Shown here: piece by piece, positions 7,939 through 17,741 of the stretch
How positions within the stretch are numbered: the stretch's first letter is position 1
Layout of the letters: the number at the start of each line of letters is the position of its first letter
Program-made: the position numbers and the translations under genes
Assembly: GCA_031283085.1 (NCBI GenBank)
Contig: JAITCM010000025.1
Span: 1-32,476 of the forward strand
Length of the DNA stretch: 32,476 bases
Source: Chitinispirillales bacterium
Lineage (GTDB): Bacteria > Fibrobacterota > Chitinivibrionia > Chitinivibrionales > Chitinispirillaceae
Reading direction: 5' to 3'
Notes under the pieces: generated by a model
What the model was told of the DNA's origin: nothing
Databases searched by the model: none
Seen by the model: the letters and a program-made list of their open reading frames with translations, nothing else

Positions 7939-9348
7939 ATGAACCGACTAACCCGTTACCTTTCGGGCGCATTCGCCGCCCTGCTTGCTACCGCAACGCC
8001 AACGTTGTGTGCCGACCTGTTGCTTGACGACTTTACCGACGCAACCGCCTCGCACGGCAAGTGGGTAAACAAGAACAGTACCTTCCTGAGCCACGACGTG
8101 GCCGGCGGCAACTGTACATTAGTGAACAGTTCACCCACATACGCCGGAGAGTACTCTCACGATTTCGGCGCAAGCAAACCCGCCACGTTTACGCTCTCTT
8201 ACGTCCACAAGTCGACGCAAGGCCGCGATGCCGGAGCTTTCTTCTGCCGGCAGCCGGGCAACGAGTTCTCCGGCTACTTCATCACGCTGAGAGGCAGTGA
8301 CTTGTTTGTGTGGAAATTGAGCAACGGCAACAGCGGAGGTAACTCGATTTTCTCAAAAACAGTGGGATATGCCCTAAATAGCGCCGGCAACAAAATCACC
8401 GTCAGCAAAAGTAGCACGAAATTCAACGTATTCGTGAATGACGTCTTTGCGGGTAGCTTCACCGATGCCACGTACAACTCCGGCGACCTCTCGCTATTCA
8501 TAGACCCCGAAACAAGGGCCGTGTTCGGCACGGTACAGGTCACCGACACTTTCAAGGAAGGTTCGCCGCAGACTTCGTTTTCCGACGATTTCAACGGCAA
8601 CAGCCTCAGCGGATATTGGCAGATTCTAAAATCTCCGTCGACCTCGCCGTCAATAGCGATAAACCAGGCCAACAACGTACTGACGATTAAAACCGCCACT
8701 GATGACGCCGCGTGGATGTATATAGAATTTGAACACTTAAACTTCACGGCCAAGGTCGAGGCGAGCCACCGGTCGGGCTTAAAATCGTCCGCATACGGGT
8801 TCGTCCTAATCGGAGACGCTCAACCGGGACAGAATATCCCCATGGCCTACTTCGCGATAACCGGAGATCGGGAGTACGCAATGTGGGCGTCAGGCACAAC
8901 GGCCAACTACACATCCAGCCCGGCGATTTTGGGCGCGGCCAGCGGCGGCCAGTTCTTCGTTGACCGTTTGGAGGTCAGGAAAAGCGCCGGCTCGTCCGCG
9001 TATGAGTTTTGGGCGAACGGGACGCAACTCGCCGCATATCCGGCCGCAAATGTAAATTTCAATGTGGTGGGCGTAGGCATCTTCTGCTACGGCGACCTTG
9101 AGATAGCCTTTGATAACTTCTCCATCCTCAAAGAGGGCACAACATCAATCGACCGCGGCTCAAAGCAAATCTCATGCAACCCGTCGTCCGTGACAAACCG
9201 CGACCACACTTTCTACGATATGCGCGGAAGAAAACGCTACATAACAACGTCAACCGCCGGACGCGCTCAAACAAGAGCGGCGGGAATATACGTCAACAAA
9301 AACGGGCGTGACGTGGCCGTCAGAAAAGGAAAACCGGTTGGCGAATAA
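7939..9348 (+). CDS. Secreted two-domain beta-sandwich protein with C-terminal sorting-like tail
   Basis: 469 aa from the ATG at 7939, preceded by the SD GGAGGG (7929-7934). An N-terminal signal peptide (MNRLTRYLSGAFAALLATAT, likely cut after LCA) precedes two consecutive domains. Each opens with a DDF motif: LLLDDFTDAT at about residues 27-36 and FSDDFNGNSL at about 215-224. They look like concanavalin-A/LamG-like jelly rolls of the kind found in sugar-binding or glycoside-processing secreted proteins. The last ~60 residues carry YDMRGR and, about 20 residues on, GIYVNKNGR, in a basic context. This resembles the C-terminal sorting or basic terminal domains of exported Fibrobacterota/Bacteroidota proteins. 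No catalytic motif is recognised, so the substrate is unknown. Carbohydrate binding is inference. Confidence 0.75.
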   Translation: MNRLTRYLSGAFAALLATATPTLCADLLLDDFTDATASHGKWVNKNSTFLSHDVAGGNCTLVNSSPTYAGEYSHDFGASKPATFTLSYVHKSTQGRDAGAFFCRQPGNEFSGYFITLRGSDLFVWKLSNGNSGGNSIFSKTVGYALNSAGNKITVSKSSTKFNVFVNDVFAGSFTDATYNSGDLSLFIDPETRAVFGTVQVTDTFKEGSPQTSFSDDFNGNSLSGYWQILKSPSTSPSIAINQANNVLTIKTATDDAAWMYIEFEHLNFTAKVEASHRSGLKSSAYGFVLIGDAQPGQNIPMAYFAITGDREYAMWASGTTANYTSSPAILGAASGGQFFVDRLEVRKSAGSSAYEFWANGTQLAAYPAANVNFNVVGVGIFCYGDLEIAFDNFSILKEGTTSIDRGSKQISCNPSSVTNRDHTFYDMRGRKRYITTSTAGRAQTRAAGIYVNKNGRDVAVRKGKPVGE

Positions 9349-9374
9349 CGGTTATAATCTATAAGTATTAACCG
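9349..9374 (+). promoter_or_regulatory. Possible fhs promoter with dyad around -10
   Basis: A perfect TATAAT lies at 9353-9358, immediately after the stop codon of the preceding gene. It is enclosed by the inverted repeat CGGTTA (9349-9354) / TAACCG (9369-9374). There is no good -35 at 16-18 bp, so the promoter is weak or activator-dependent if real. Confidence 0.3.
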
Positions 9375-9422
9375 TCCGCCGGCCGGTTTCGGTACGCCTT
9401 AACAACCAAAAGGACGCAACCT

Positions 9423-11105
9423 TTGCTACCTGACATAGAAATCGCGAAACAAGCCGCCGCCGATATGCTAAGAATCACGGAAATCGCCGACAAGCTGGGG
9501 ATTCATCATGATGATTTGGAGCCATACGGGCGCCACATGGCGAAGATTTCCGAAACGCTGTTCGCGAAGATTGCCGACCGGGAGGACGGCAAACTCATTT
9601 TAGTGACCGCCATAAACCCGACTCCGGCCGGCGAGGGCAAAACCACGGTTTCTATCGGGCTTGCTCAGGCTATGGCAAAGACAGGCAAGAACGCGGTATT
9701 GGCGCTTCGCGAACCCTCACTCGGTCCGGTCTTCGGGGTTAAGGGCGGCGCGGCGGGCGGCGGGTACTCGCAGGTTCTGCCCATGGAGAATATAAACCTG
9801 CATTTTACGGGTGATACGCACGCGATTACCGCCGCCAACAACCTCCTCTGCGCCATACTCGACAACCACCTGTCCCACGGCAATACGCTCCAAATAGACC
9901 CGCGGCGCATAATGGTTGACAGATGCATGGATATAAACGACAGGACGCTGCGGAACTGCGTCATAGGGATAGGCAAGAAGGGCGACGGAATCCCCCGCCA
10001 GGACAGCTTCCGCATTACGGCCGCCTCTGAGGTTATGGCGATACTCTGCCTCGCAAGCGACTTAAGCGACCTGAAATCGCGGCTCGGCAGTATCCTCGTA
10101 GCGTACAGCCACGGCGACAAACCCGTCTTCGCCCGCGATTTGCGGGCGCACGGCGCGATGACCGCCCTGCTGAGGGACGCGATTAATCCGAATCTCGTGC
10201 AGACAATAGAACACACGCCGGCTATAATTCACGGCGGGCCTTTCGCCAATATCGCCCACGGTTGCAGCTCCGTCCGCGCCACAAAACTCGCGCTTAAGCT
10301 GGGCGACTACTGCGTCACCGAAGCCGGCTTCGGCTCCGACCTGGGCGCCGAAAAGTTCTTTGACATCAAGTGCCGCAACGCCGGCCTGAAGCCTTCATGC
10401 GCCGTCATTGTGGCAACGGCACGCGCCCTCAAGTACAACGGCGGCGTCCCCCCAAACGAACTTGACCGCGAAAATACGGACGCTCTGAAAAAAGGCGCGG
10501 CTAACCTGCGGGTTCATATCGAAAATATACGGAAGTTCGGCGTCCCCGCGGTCGTCGCGGTAAACCGCTTCCCCTCCGATACCCAAGCCGAATTAGCGGC
10601 CGTACGGGATTTCTGCGCCGATATGGGCGTCCCGGCGCCACTCTCCGAGGTATTCTCAAAGGGCGGCGACGGCGGGATTGAGCTTGCCGAAACGATATGC
10701 GAAACCATAGAAAAACTCGACGGCGCAAAAACATTCGCCCCGCTTTACCGCAACATTATCCCGCTAAAGGAAAAAATCAACAACATAGCCCGCGAAATCT
10801 ACCGCGCCGACGGCGTGATATACACGGCGCACGCCGAAAAAGCCATCAAAGAAATTGACGCCCTAAATTTAGGTGATATGCCGGTATGCGTCGCGAAAAC
10901 GCAGTACTCGCTCTCCGACGACCCAACGCGCTTAGGCAAACCCGAAGGCTTCAATATAACCGTACGCGACGTAAAACTCTCGGCGGGGGCGGGCTTCGTC
11001 GTAGTGTTGACAGGCGACATAATGACAATGCCCGGACTCCCGACGACACCGGCGGCCGTGAATATCGACTGCGATAACGACGGAAGTATCACGGGACTGT
11101 TTTGA
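9423..11105 (+). CDS. fhs: Formate-tetrahydrofolate ligase
   Basis: A 560-aa cytoplasmic enzyme that joins formate to tetrahydrofolate with ATP to give 10-formyl-THF, feeding purine synthesis, formyl-Met-tRNA and one-carbon or reductive acetyl-CoA-type metabolism. Full length for the monofunctional family (about 555-560 aa). The P-loop [10 protein letters not shown] is at residues 66-75, followed by the family hallmarks [21 protein letters not shown] and MDINDRTLR. The start is TTG (9423-9425): the alignment of the N-terminal DIEIA segment with the family and the SD AAAAGGA 7 nt upstream both favour it. It converges tail-to-tail with the accessory gene downstream, with only 17 bp between stops and no recognisable terminator. 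Confidence 0.97.
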   Translation: MLPDIEIAKQAAADMLRITEIADKLGIHHDDLEPYGRHMAKISETLFAKIADREDGKLILVTAINPTPAGEGKTTVSIGLAQAMAKTGKNAVLALREPSLGPVFGVKGGAAGGGYSQVLPMENINLHFTGDTHAITAANNLLCAILDNHLSHGNTLQIDPRRIMVDRCMDINDRTLRNCVIGIGKKGDGIPRQDSFRITAASEVMAILCLASDLSDLKSRLGSILVAYSHGDKPVFARDLRAHGAMTALLRDAINPNLVQTIEHTPAIIHGGPFANIAHGCSSVRATKLALKLGDYCVTEAGFGSDLGAEKFFDIKCRNAGLKPSCAVIVATARALKYNGGVPPNELDRENTDALKKGAANLRVHIENIRKFGVPAVVAVNRFPSDTQAELAAVRDFCADMGVPAPLSEVFSKGGDGGIELAETICETIEKLDGAKTFAPLYRNIIPLKEKINNIAREIYRADGVIYTAHAEKAIKEIDALNLGDMPVCVAKTQYSLSDDPTRLGKPEGFNITVRDVKLSAGAGFVVVLTGDIMTMPGLPTTPAAVNIDCDNDGSITGLF

Positions 11106-11122
11106 TTAATACGGCACGAGGA

Positions 11123-12220
11123 TTATTGTCGCCATCGCAACAACCGTACGACATCATTCTCCGGACAAATCTTTCCGTGCGCGATGCTGTTACGCATCTC
11201 ATACAGCAGTTTTATCCGTTCACGCGCCGATTCGTCCGGAATATACAGCAAGAATTCCGGCGTTTCGTATCCGCTACTGTTCCTGCGTTTATTGCGCATT
11301 AGAAAAATTATCGTCGCCAATTCCAAATCGTCCGGCGAAGTTATCGGCTCCTTATATGTGTTCAAAAGACCTTGCGAGAACAAACTGTTCGGATAATCCC
11401 GCTCCTCCCGTATGCTCTTAAACGCCTCGTCGATTGGGATACGCCAAGTCTCAATAAACTCGCGAGTTTCTCGCATAATCAACGGGAACAACTCCTGTAC
11501 TTGCGCGTTCCAGAGTTTATATGTCCATTCCTCGCCGGAAAAAGCTCCTTGCGGCAAAACATCGAGGGGACAGCGGTCTATTTTATATTTGTCGATAAAA
11601 TCGGCGATACCCTCGGCGTTCTTGCCGAATAGAGATACCGACAGAGCGGATACGTATCGCCTCTCGCCGACACTCAACGCCGATTCGTCGGAGATTAATC
11701 CGGCGAACAGCAGCGAATCATATTCGGAAACAAACTTGTGATAGTCCGGCACCCGCAACTGTTTTACGGAGGTAGCCGAAACGCCGTCGTCTGTTTTAAG
11801 CAGAAACAGACCGTCTCGCAGCGTTGACGATTTATAAGAGCGAATGAACTCAATCCAGCTATCCGTTCTTTCTCTCCCCACAATTACCGGTAACAGCCGA
11901 TTCTTCAGCACACCGCTTCTCTTCAAACACTCGGCGGACGTGTCGTGAGACCGATAACTGACACGAACATTAAATCGCTCGAGCAGATGCGTTCCGGGGT
12001 CTTCTTCGGTATCAATCACATCGTCAAACAAAAGCGCGTTGTCCATTGCGCGAAACGCGGCGGCAACCTTTCCGAAAAACGTATCGCAAAAGGGGATATG
12101 CGCGCTCAAAAAGACGCTTTTTCCCGCATGCAACAGGGCCGCGACTTCGGCGACAAGCCGCGACGGGCCTGTCACATAGTCCCACCAGGCGGCGGCCGGC
12201 GTTTTACGGTTTCCGTCCAT
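11123..12220 (-). CDS. Unrecognised protein with HEPN-like C-terminal R-x4-H motif; partner of large ATPase
   Basis: 365 aa. The ATG at 12218-12220 overlaps the TGA of the upstream ATPase by one base (TGATG) and has the SD AAGGAGG 7 nt before it; an in-frame GTG at 12221-12223 is the alternative. The pair is almost certainly translationally coupled. I do not recognise the family. The N-terminus has WWDYVTGPSRLV followed by LLHAGKSVFL, which resembles the first strand and loop of a P-loop fold but lacks the glycines of a Walker A, so it is probably not an ATPase. The middle is mixed alpha/beta. Near the C-terminus (residues 343-348; DNA 11177-11194) is RNSIAH, an R-N-x3-H sequence of the type that forms the active site of HEPN ribonucleases, in a helical setting (LLYEMRNSIAHG). 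Similar RN..AHG strings can be structural in non-nucleases, so RNase activity is inference. Confidence 0.6.
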   Translation of the reverse strand: MDGNRKTPAAAWWDYVTGPSRLVAEVAALLHAGKSVFLSAHIPFCDTFFGKVAAAFRAMDNALLFDDVIDTEEDPGTHLLERFNVRVSYRSHDTSAECLKRSGVLKNRLLPVIVGRERTDSWIEFIRSYKSSTLRDGLFLLKTDDGVSATSVKQLRVPDYHKFVSEYDSLLFAGLISDESALSVGERRYVSALSVSLFGKNAEGIADFIDKYKIDRCPLDVLPQGAFSGEEWTYKLWNAQVQELFPLIMRETREFIETWRIPIDEAFKSIREERDYPNSLFSQGLLNTYKEPITSPDDLELATIIFLMRNKRRNSSGYETPEFLLYIPDESARERIKLLYEMRNSIAHGKICPENDVVRLLRWRQ

Positions 12221-15200
12221 CACGCCCCCTCCTTAACACGAGCTATTTGGTCGATAATGTCGCCGGTATCCTTGCCGACTATGTTCAAAAACCGCGACTG
12301 CCGGAAACGGTAACGTCCGGTCATGTTGACCAACAAACTCATATCGCACATTTCAGAGAGCAGGTTTTCACACCGCTCTTTCGTCTCGTTTCGCAGCGCG
12401 TCAATTTCAAGCAACGCGGCATATTCCATAATTCTGTCAACGTCGTACCCCAAACTTCGATTCCGCGCGTCCTCATAATAGAGCGCCGCGATACATCTGG
12501 CGAGCATAAAATATCTTATGTCCACATCAAGCGTCAACTTTATGCGTTCCTCAATCATGTCGGACAGGTTGGCGGAATGCATGACAGAGCCGATTTGCCG
12601 CTCATCTAACCGATACGGCGGATTGTCGGACTCGTTGTAGTGACTCGAATAGCGGTGGATAAGCATCTTCACGAGTTCCGTCCCGACAAAATGCACCACG
12701 CCGGGATAGAAATTTGTATTCACAAGCAACGGCAGCAACGTGTCCGGGTCGGTGTTAAATCCGAGATACCGCAACGGACGGGCAAGCAATTTATACGCGT
12801 CCGACTGAGACAACGGGCGTATGCAAATCGGTTTCCCGAAGTGCCCAAAAACGGTATTCGAGTCTTTTGCCGCAGAAAACACATTGTGCAAACCGGCAAA
12901 GACAAACTTAAATCGTCCGGTCTCCTTGCTAAGCTGCTCAAACTCGTTTAGCGCCGCGTAGCTGTCTTCGGCGAGAGTCGAGAGTATGTTGTCCGACTCG
13001 TCAATCAACAACAATAACCGTTTGTTGCCTGACTTAAGCAACCACTCTCTGATTTCATCGCACATAGCTTTAATGGTTGCCTTGACAAACGCAAAACCGG
13101 GGTCGGCTTCCCTTATTTTATCCGTCAGCGTCGTGACAAATGAGATTTCATCGTGACAGTCTTTTACGTCCGCATACACGCCGTAGTCGTTGTTTTTTGG
13201 GGCGTGATACACGTTTTTTGCCCGCAACAACACGGCTGTTTTTCCGAGTTGCCGCCCGCCGTAAACAAAGACCGGGCCGTTCTTATCGGTAATTTGCCGG
13301 ATTTCTTCCATCCTGCCCATATACATCTCGTCCGCGACCGGCATCACGCTGTTTGCGGAAAAGAGCTGATGACAACCGGTGTATGGCATCGCGCAGGCAA
13401 GCATAGCGTGAAGCCTGTCCTCCCTGTACTTCTGCGCGAGGTGGAGCAGGAGAATCCGGTCCGCCAATATAAACGGGGTTTGCGCGTTTCCGTCTTTTAA
13501 AAACAATCCGGCGAGCTGCCGCCGCTGGGCGAGAGTAAGATACCCGTTTAACAACACAATCGACATTCGACGCGAACCGGACTTGGACACGGCCTCAATG
13601 ATGGAGCGCGGTTCCATTCCGCCGAATAATTCCACAACGCTAAGCGTGTTGCCCATATTGGTTCCCATCTCGGCTATGGGATGTTTGTAGCTCTCGGCGT
13701 TCTTTTGGTCCGGTGTGACCTTGGCGGTAAAAACCGCCGGACTTTGACTTGGATTATCCCTTGTGACGTTTGAAACAACGAATCCCAACTCGGTCAGCAG
13801 AGTCAATATCTCCTCACAACCGTTCTTTTCAGGGCCATTCGGAAGACTCTGCAACAACCGTAGCGCCGATTCTTTATATTTGCTTGATTCTCTGATTCTA
13901 TCTTTGACAAATTTCTCCGCGAAGCTTCGAAGCGAGGCGGACTTGTTCTTCTTGCAAATATCTTCAAGGGAATTGTATTTCTTCTCGGTAATAAATTCCG
14001 AAAAGAGGTCTTTCTCGCTAAGGTCAAGTTCACCCCGACTCGGGTCGGCTTTGTCGTCAAAGAGATTGAGCGATTCCTCAACGAGTATGAAGTTGGAGCT
14101 CTCACCCCTCTCCAATTGTTTGGCGGCTCGCTCCAAAAGCTCAAATTTATCCTGCGAGCCCGCTTTCCGGCGTTCCAGAATAGCAGATTCCCAATACTTT
14201 CGCTTTTCCGCAATCTCGTCGTTCAACCCGCCGCGAAGCGCCGTGAGAAAACGCCGAAACCCGGCAAAATCATTCCGCTCAAAAAACTCCGGCTTCATCC
14301 GCTCCAATTTTTCAACCGCTGTCTCTTTGCTCTGATCTCCGATACGACCATACGCGAAATCAATACCTGTCTTCTCCTCAAATTCGCGAATCAGATGTTT
14401 CTCCGCGGCTTCACGCGCATTCTTTACGCTGTTCCGATACTGCGTTTTGTCGATACCCAAATATTCGCATACGGCTATTGCCTGCCCAAGATTATCATAA
14501 AGCGGATCTTCGGCGCTTTCGATTTTTGTCAGCACATCCAGCAAATCACGCGCCGGTTCTTCGGCGATATGGCGCAACGCATTACGCCAACGCTCATAAT
14601 AAAGAATATCCTCATAATCGTCATTAATTACGGGAAGACCGTCGGTTACCGCAAAAAAACCGGCGGACAGCCAGTCTTCGGGCAGAAACGACATCTGTTG
14701 CTTACCCGAAAGCCGCATGGACAAATTTTTAACCGCACGAGACAATACGGCGCGGGACCGTTTCGGCAATGACGTATCTTCGCGCAAAAACTCAACGGCC
14801 GACTCCAAACTCCTCTTTGTCTTCGAGTACATCACGCTCAGAGAATCGTCCGCCACGCCGGATGATGAGTCGGCATACGCCAACCAGCGATTCATTATCT
14901 CCAAACGCTGACAAATCGCGTAATCTATCTTTTGGCGCGCCGTACTCACAATGTCATCGTTGCGAATCCATTTTTTTGAGCTATGGCGAACCTCTTTCCA
15001 GCACTCGTCAATAAATTTATCCATCTTCTGCGGCGATGCCTTTCCGCCGTCAACGAACGACCCGTATACTTTTGAAATAAATTCTCTATCGGATTCCCTG
15101 TTTTCTGAAATACCGCTCATACACAGCCCCAACTCGCTATCTTGACCGAAACACATCTCAAGCATCTCCGGTACGCCGTTAAATCGTTGATTTATATGCG

Positions 15201-17664
15201 GAACCTGACACAATTTGGCGGCATCCGAACCCAGTCCTTTGATAAACCGGCTCTTAGTGGCTTCGTCAACGAACCGACTGACGACCTCATCGGTAAACCC
15301 ATCGCCGGAAACATCGGCGATATCTATGAACACTCCCAGCGTGCCTTTAAGCTCAGAATATGCGTCAAACACTTTGTCGTATCGTTTGAAAAGCTCACGG
15401 GCATAATCCGTCAACGCGTATTCATACCGTGACGCCGGAAGAAACAACGCGCGCAACAGCGCCGCCAAATGCAACGCGGTCCCTTCGCTTTCGCCGGAAA
15501 AATACGTCGATAACTCTTCCATCGAATAGTTTCTATCGTCCAACGGCATATCGGTCGCGAGCAACAGACGGCGATAATCCGCGCCGTACACTCCATCGTC
15601 GGCAAACGCCAGCGACTTTAGCAAGACGACGGCGCGTCCGATATAGTCGGTATTTTCATCCTGCGCGGAGTCTGCCGCCGCGTCCAGCAACGACGATACC
15701 AGCGCGTCAAACGTCACCTTCTCATCCGCCGGCCTGATTTCCTTTTTATCCAATATTTGCCGCGCCGCATCGAATGGATTCGTATTATGCGCACGGACGG
15801 GCGCGGAATTAACTTCCGTTCCGCCGTCAGACGGCAATTCACCCGCGGCGTTATCCGCATCTCCGGTATCGGACGCCGCTGTTTCCACAGAGGATTGTTG
15901 GGGTCTCAGGCTTTCAATAAAATTTTGGGGGACAATATTCCGGCCGTCACCGCCCTGAATAAGCTTTTGTTTTGAATCTTCAACAAACTTTTTAAATCTA
16001 AGAATCCTGTCGCCTTTCGCGGAGACTCGTTTGAGGCCTTCGACAAATCTCTTAAACTCATCGGACATATCGTCTTTCGGAGTATATTGTTTGAGTCTTT
16101 TAACAAATTCTTTAAGTCCAAGAAACTTACCCGGTTCCTGGACAAACCACCCGATAATATCCACAAGCTCAAAAAGACTGATAGTATCCAACATCTGATC
16201 TGCCTGGTCATCCTCCGGGGCGGGTCGAACGTGGCTTTCGATATATTTGTCAATATCAACGCCGTTGCCGTCCGTATCAAAACATTCAACGGCGGTATGG
16301 CTGTCTGAAACGGTACAATAGTGTTGTTCGCACCCCTCCGCGTCGGAACACGCCGACCCGGCAAGCCGCCTCAAATATATGTCTTGCTCCGCTCGCGAAC
16401 TCGGATAATCATCGGGGAACAGAGGTAAGAGCAGAACCTTTTTGGACACTCCGGTAACAACCAAATATTTTTCGACTCCTTCGTCCCGCATCCTAAGCAG
16501 AATAACCGGGGTTCTGAAATCGACGCGAATCCTTTCAACTTTTTTCACAATGGAGTTGTGGTAAAAACGTAACGCAACGGTGGCGGTATGTTGATACGCG
16601 TCAATATCGGCATACATCTGTGCCAGCTCCGACTCACAGTTCAACGGCGACGACGGAGGGGAACTGATAATGTTTTTCATCAAATCACGGCTCGTTTTTT
16701 TGAATATATCCGCGCCTTTCGCGGAAAGCGCGTAAAATCTCACGTCCGAATCTTTTTGCCTGACAATTGACACGTACCCGTTCTTATACAGCCTCTCAAC
16801 CTGTATATTTCCTATGTTTCGATCAAACAGATGTTTCTCAATCTGAATTTTGGTAAGCGCGCCCATTTTCGCGAACCAACATATCAATTTGAGTTCCCAA
16901 TATCGGTTAGGCCTGGGAATAATCTCGCCGCTTGCCGCCGTAAAAAAATAATCTTTGGTAAACGTTTTCACACTGAAACCGGATTCGGTCTTTTGCGTGG
17001 AAATTTCAAAATGTCGCAAAATTTCCTGTATATCCGGAGCTTCAGGCTCGGCAATTTCCGGCGTCGAACCGTCTTGTCGCTCGGAAACTTCATTCTCCGA
17101 CGTCCGCGATACTTCCACACCGCCGGCGGATTCTTCTTCAGGAATACTTTTCGGCTCCGCACTCGGAACGCACTCATTACCTTCCGACGCCACAGGCGGG
17201 ATGCCGCCTTCGTCTTTTGCCGACACAGACGGCGTAAAAGAATACTTCCCCCCATACAAGGGTATCGTCAACCGCCTTCCGAAACAACCTTCGACCGCGT
17301 CGCTCTCCTCATCCGGCCATTCCAAATCCGGTTCTTCCATATGCCGAATAAACAACTCATACGGCTTGGCTACATCAGAAAGCGATTTCTGTGATTGAAG
17401 TACGCTTAAAAGCTCCGCCTTTTTCCGGTCAAACTCAACCCTTACGCTATCAGGCGGCAAAATATTAAAAAATCTTTCAAGAGACGCCCGCGTACCGGAT
17501 TCTCCGGAACGCGTAATTATCCCCTCTACGGCGGAAGCAAACTGACCAAGCAACCCCCAGGCCTCGGCGCCGCTTCCGGCTTCCGTCGCCCCCAATTGCT
17601 TCAGCATCTCCTCCGCCCGTGTACGCAACTCACCGAGCTTTACCCGCATTCCGTCGTTATCCAT
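12220..17664 (-). CDS. Very large winged-helix/P-loop (STAND/ORC-like) ATPase, accessory
   Basis: 1814 aa from the ATG at 17662-17664, preceded by a G-rich SD (GGGGGG); an upstream in-frame ATG at 17704-17706 lacks support. Order of parts: a helical N-terminus; an acidic Ser/Glu/Pro-rich linker (about 175-240); a winged-helix-like segment (about 250-320, LTKIQIEKHLF...GYVSIVRQ) like those of replication-relaxation or MarR-type proteins; a ~1000-aa mostly helical region with no recognised domain; then a C-terminal ATPase. The ATPase has MYMGRMEEI, Walker A YGGRQLGKTA (GKT near residue 1475), Walker B LLLLIDESD (near 1555) and sensor-like FVFAGLHN. A helical/winged tail follows. The GR..E..I box before Walker A is typical of STAND/ORC-like ATPases in bacterial conflict systems. 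Sampled lines are about 37-53% GC versus 62-67% in fhs. Likely an ATP-dependent sensor or switch controlling the coupled downstream protein; this is inference. Confidence 0.8.
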   Translation of the reverse strand: MDNDGMRVKLGELRTRAEEMLKQLGATEAGSGAEAWGLLGQFASAVEGIITRSGESGTRASLERFFNILPPDSVRVEFDRKKAELLSVLQSQKSLSDVAKPYELFIRHMEEPDLEWPDEESDAVEGCFGRRLTIPLYGGKYSFTPSVSAKDEGGIPPVASEGNECVPSAEPKSIPEEESAGGVEVSRTSENEVSERQDGSTPEIAEPEAPDIQEILRHFEISTQKTESGFSVKTFTKDYFFTAASGEIIPRPNRYWELKLICWFAKMGALTKIQIEKHLFDRNIGNIQVERLYKNGYVSIVRQKDSDVRFYALSAKGADIFKKTSRDLMKNIISSPPSSPLNCESELAQMYADIDAYQHTATVALRFYHNSIVKKVERIRVDFRTPVILLRMRDEGVEKYLVVTGVSKKVLLLPLFPDDYPSSRAEQDIYLRRLAGSACSDAEGCEQHYCTVSDSHTAVECFDTDGNGVDIDKYIESHVRPAPEDDQADQMLDTISLFELVDIIGWFVQEPGKFLGLKEFVKRLKQYTPKDDMSDEFKRFVEGLKRVSAKGDRILRFKKFVEDSKQKLIQGGDGRNIVPQNFIESLRPQQSSVETAASDTGDADNAAGELPSDGGTEVNSAPVRAHNTNPFDAARQILDKKEIRPADEKVTFDALVSSLLDAAADSAQDENTDYIGRAVVLLKSLAFADDGVYGADYRRLLLATDMPLDDRNYSMEELSTYFSGESEGTALHLAALLRALFLPASRYEYALTDYARELFKRYDKVFDAYSELKGTLGVFIDIADVSGDGFTDEVVSRFVDEATKSRFIKGLGSDAAKLCQVPHINQRFNGVPEMLEMCFGQDSELGLCMSGISENRESDREFISKVYGSFVDGGKASPQKMDKFIDECWKEVRHSSKKWIRNDDIVSTARQKIDYAICQRLEIMNRWLAYADSSSGVADDSLSVMYSKTKRSLESAVEFLREDTSLPKRSRAVLSRAVKNLSMRLSGKQQMSFLPEDWLSAGFFAVTDGLPVINDDYEDILYYERWRNALRHIAEEPARDLLDVLTKIESAEDPLYDNLGQAIAVCEYLGIDKTQYRNSVKNAREAAEKHLIREFEEKTGIDFAYGRIGDQSKETAVEKLERMKPEFFERNDFAGFRRFLTALRGGLNDEIAEKRKYWESAILERRKAGSQDKFELLERAAKQLERGESSNFILVEESLNLFDDKADPSRGELDLSEKDLFSEFITEKKYNSLEDICKKNKSASLRSFAEKFVKDRIRESSKYKESALRLLQSLPNGPEKNGCEEILTLLTELGFVVSNVTRDNPSQSPAVFTAKVTPDQKNAESYKHPIAEMGTNMGNTLSVVELFGGMEPRSIIEAVSKSGSRRMSIVLLNGYLTLAQRRQLAGLFLKDGNAQTPFILADRILLLHLAQKYREDRLHAMLACAMPYTGCHQLFSANSVMPVADEMYMGRMEEIRQITDKNGPVFVYGGRQLGKTAVLLRAKNVYHAPKNNDYGVYADVKDCHDEISFVTTLTDKIREADPGFAFVKATIKAMCDEIREWLLKSGNKRLLLLIDESDNILSTLAEDSYAALNEFEQLSKETGRFKFVFAGLHNVFSAAKDSNTVFGHFGKPICIRPLSQSDAYKLLARPLRYLGFNTDPDTLLPLLVNTNFYPGVVHFVGTELVKMLIHRYSSHYNESDNPPYRLDERQIGSVMHSANLSDMIEERIKLTLDVDIRYFMLARCIAALYYEDARNRSLGYDVDRIMEYAALLEIDALRNETKERCENLLSEMCDMSLLVNMTGRYRFRQSRFLNIVGKDTGDIIDQIARVKEGA

Positions 17665-17741
17665 AATAAGACCCCCCCTACAGTTGGGCAGTAAAGTAAT
17701 CCCCATACGCGTTCGCGACGGCTCGGTAACAAGTCTTTCAA

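Noticed and set aside
12076-12220. Reading LLHAGKSVFL in the small partner protein as a Walker A ATP-binding site
   Set aside because: The glycine-rich GxxxxGK(T/S) pattern is missing and no Walker B follows, so at most it is a degraded P-loop.
13763-14772. Plus-strand frames (190 and 218 codons) inside the large ATPase
   Set aside because: No SD, Ser/Arg-rich shadow composition, and they overlap each other and a continuous minus-strand gene.
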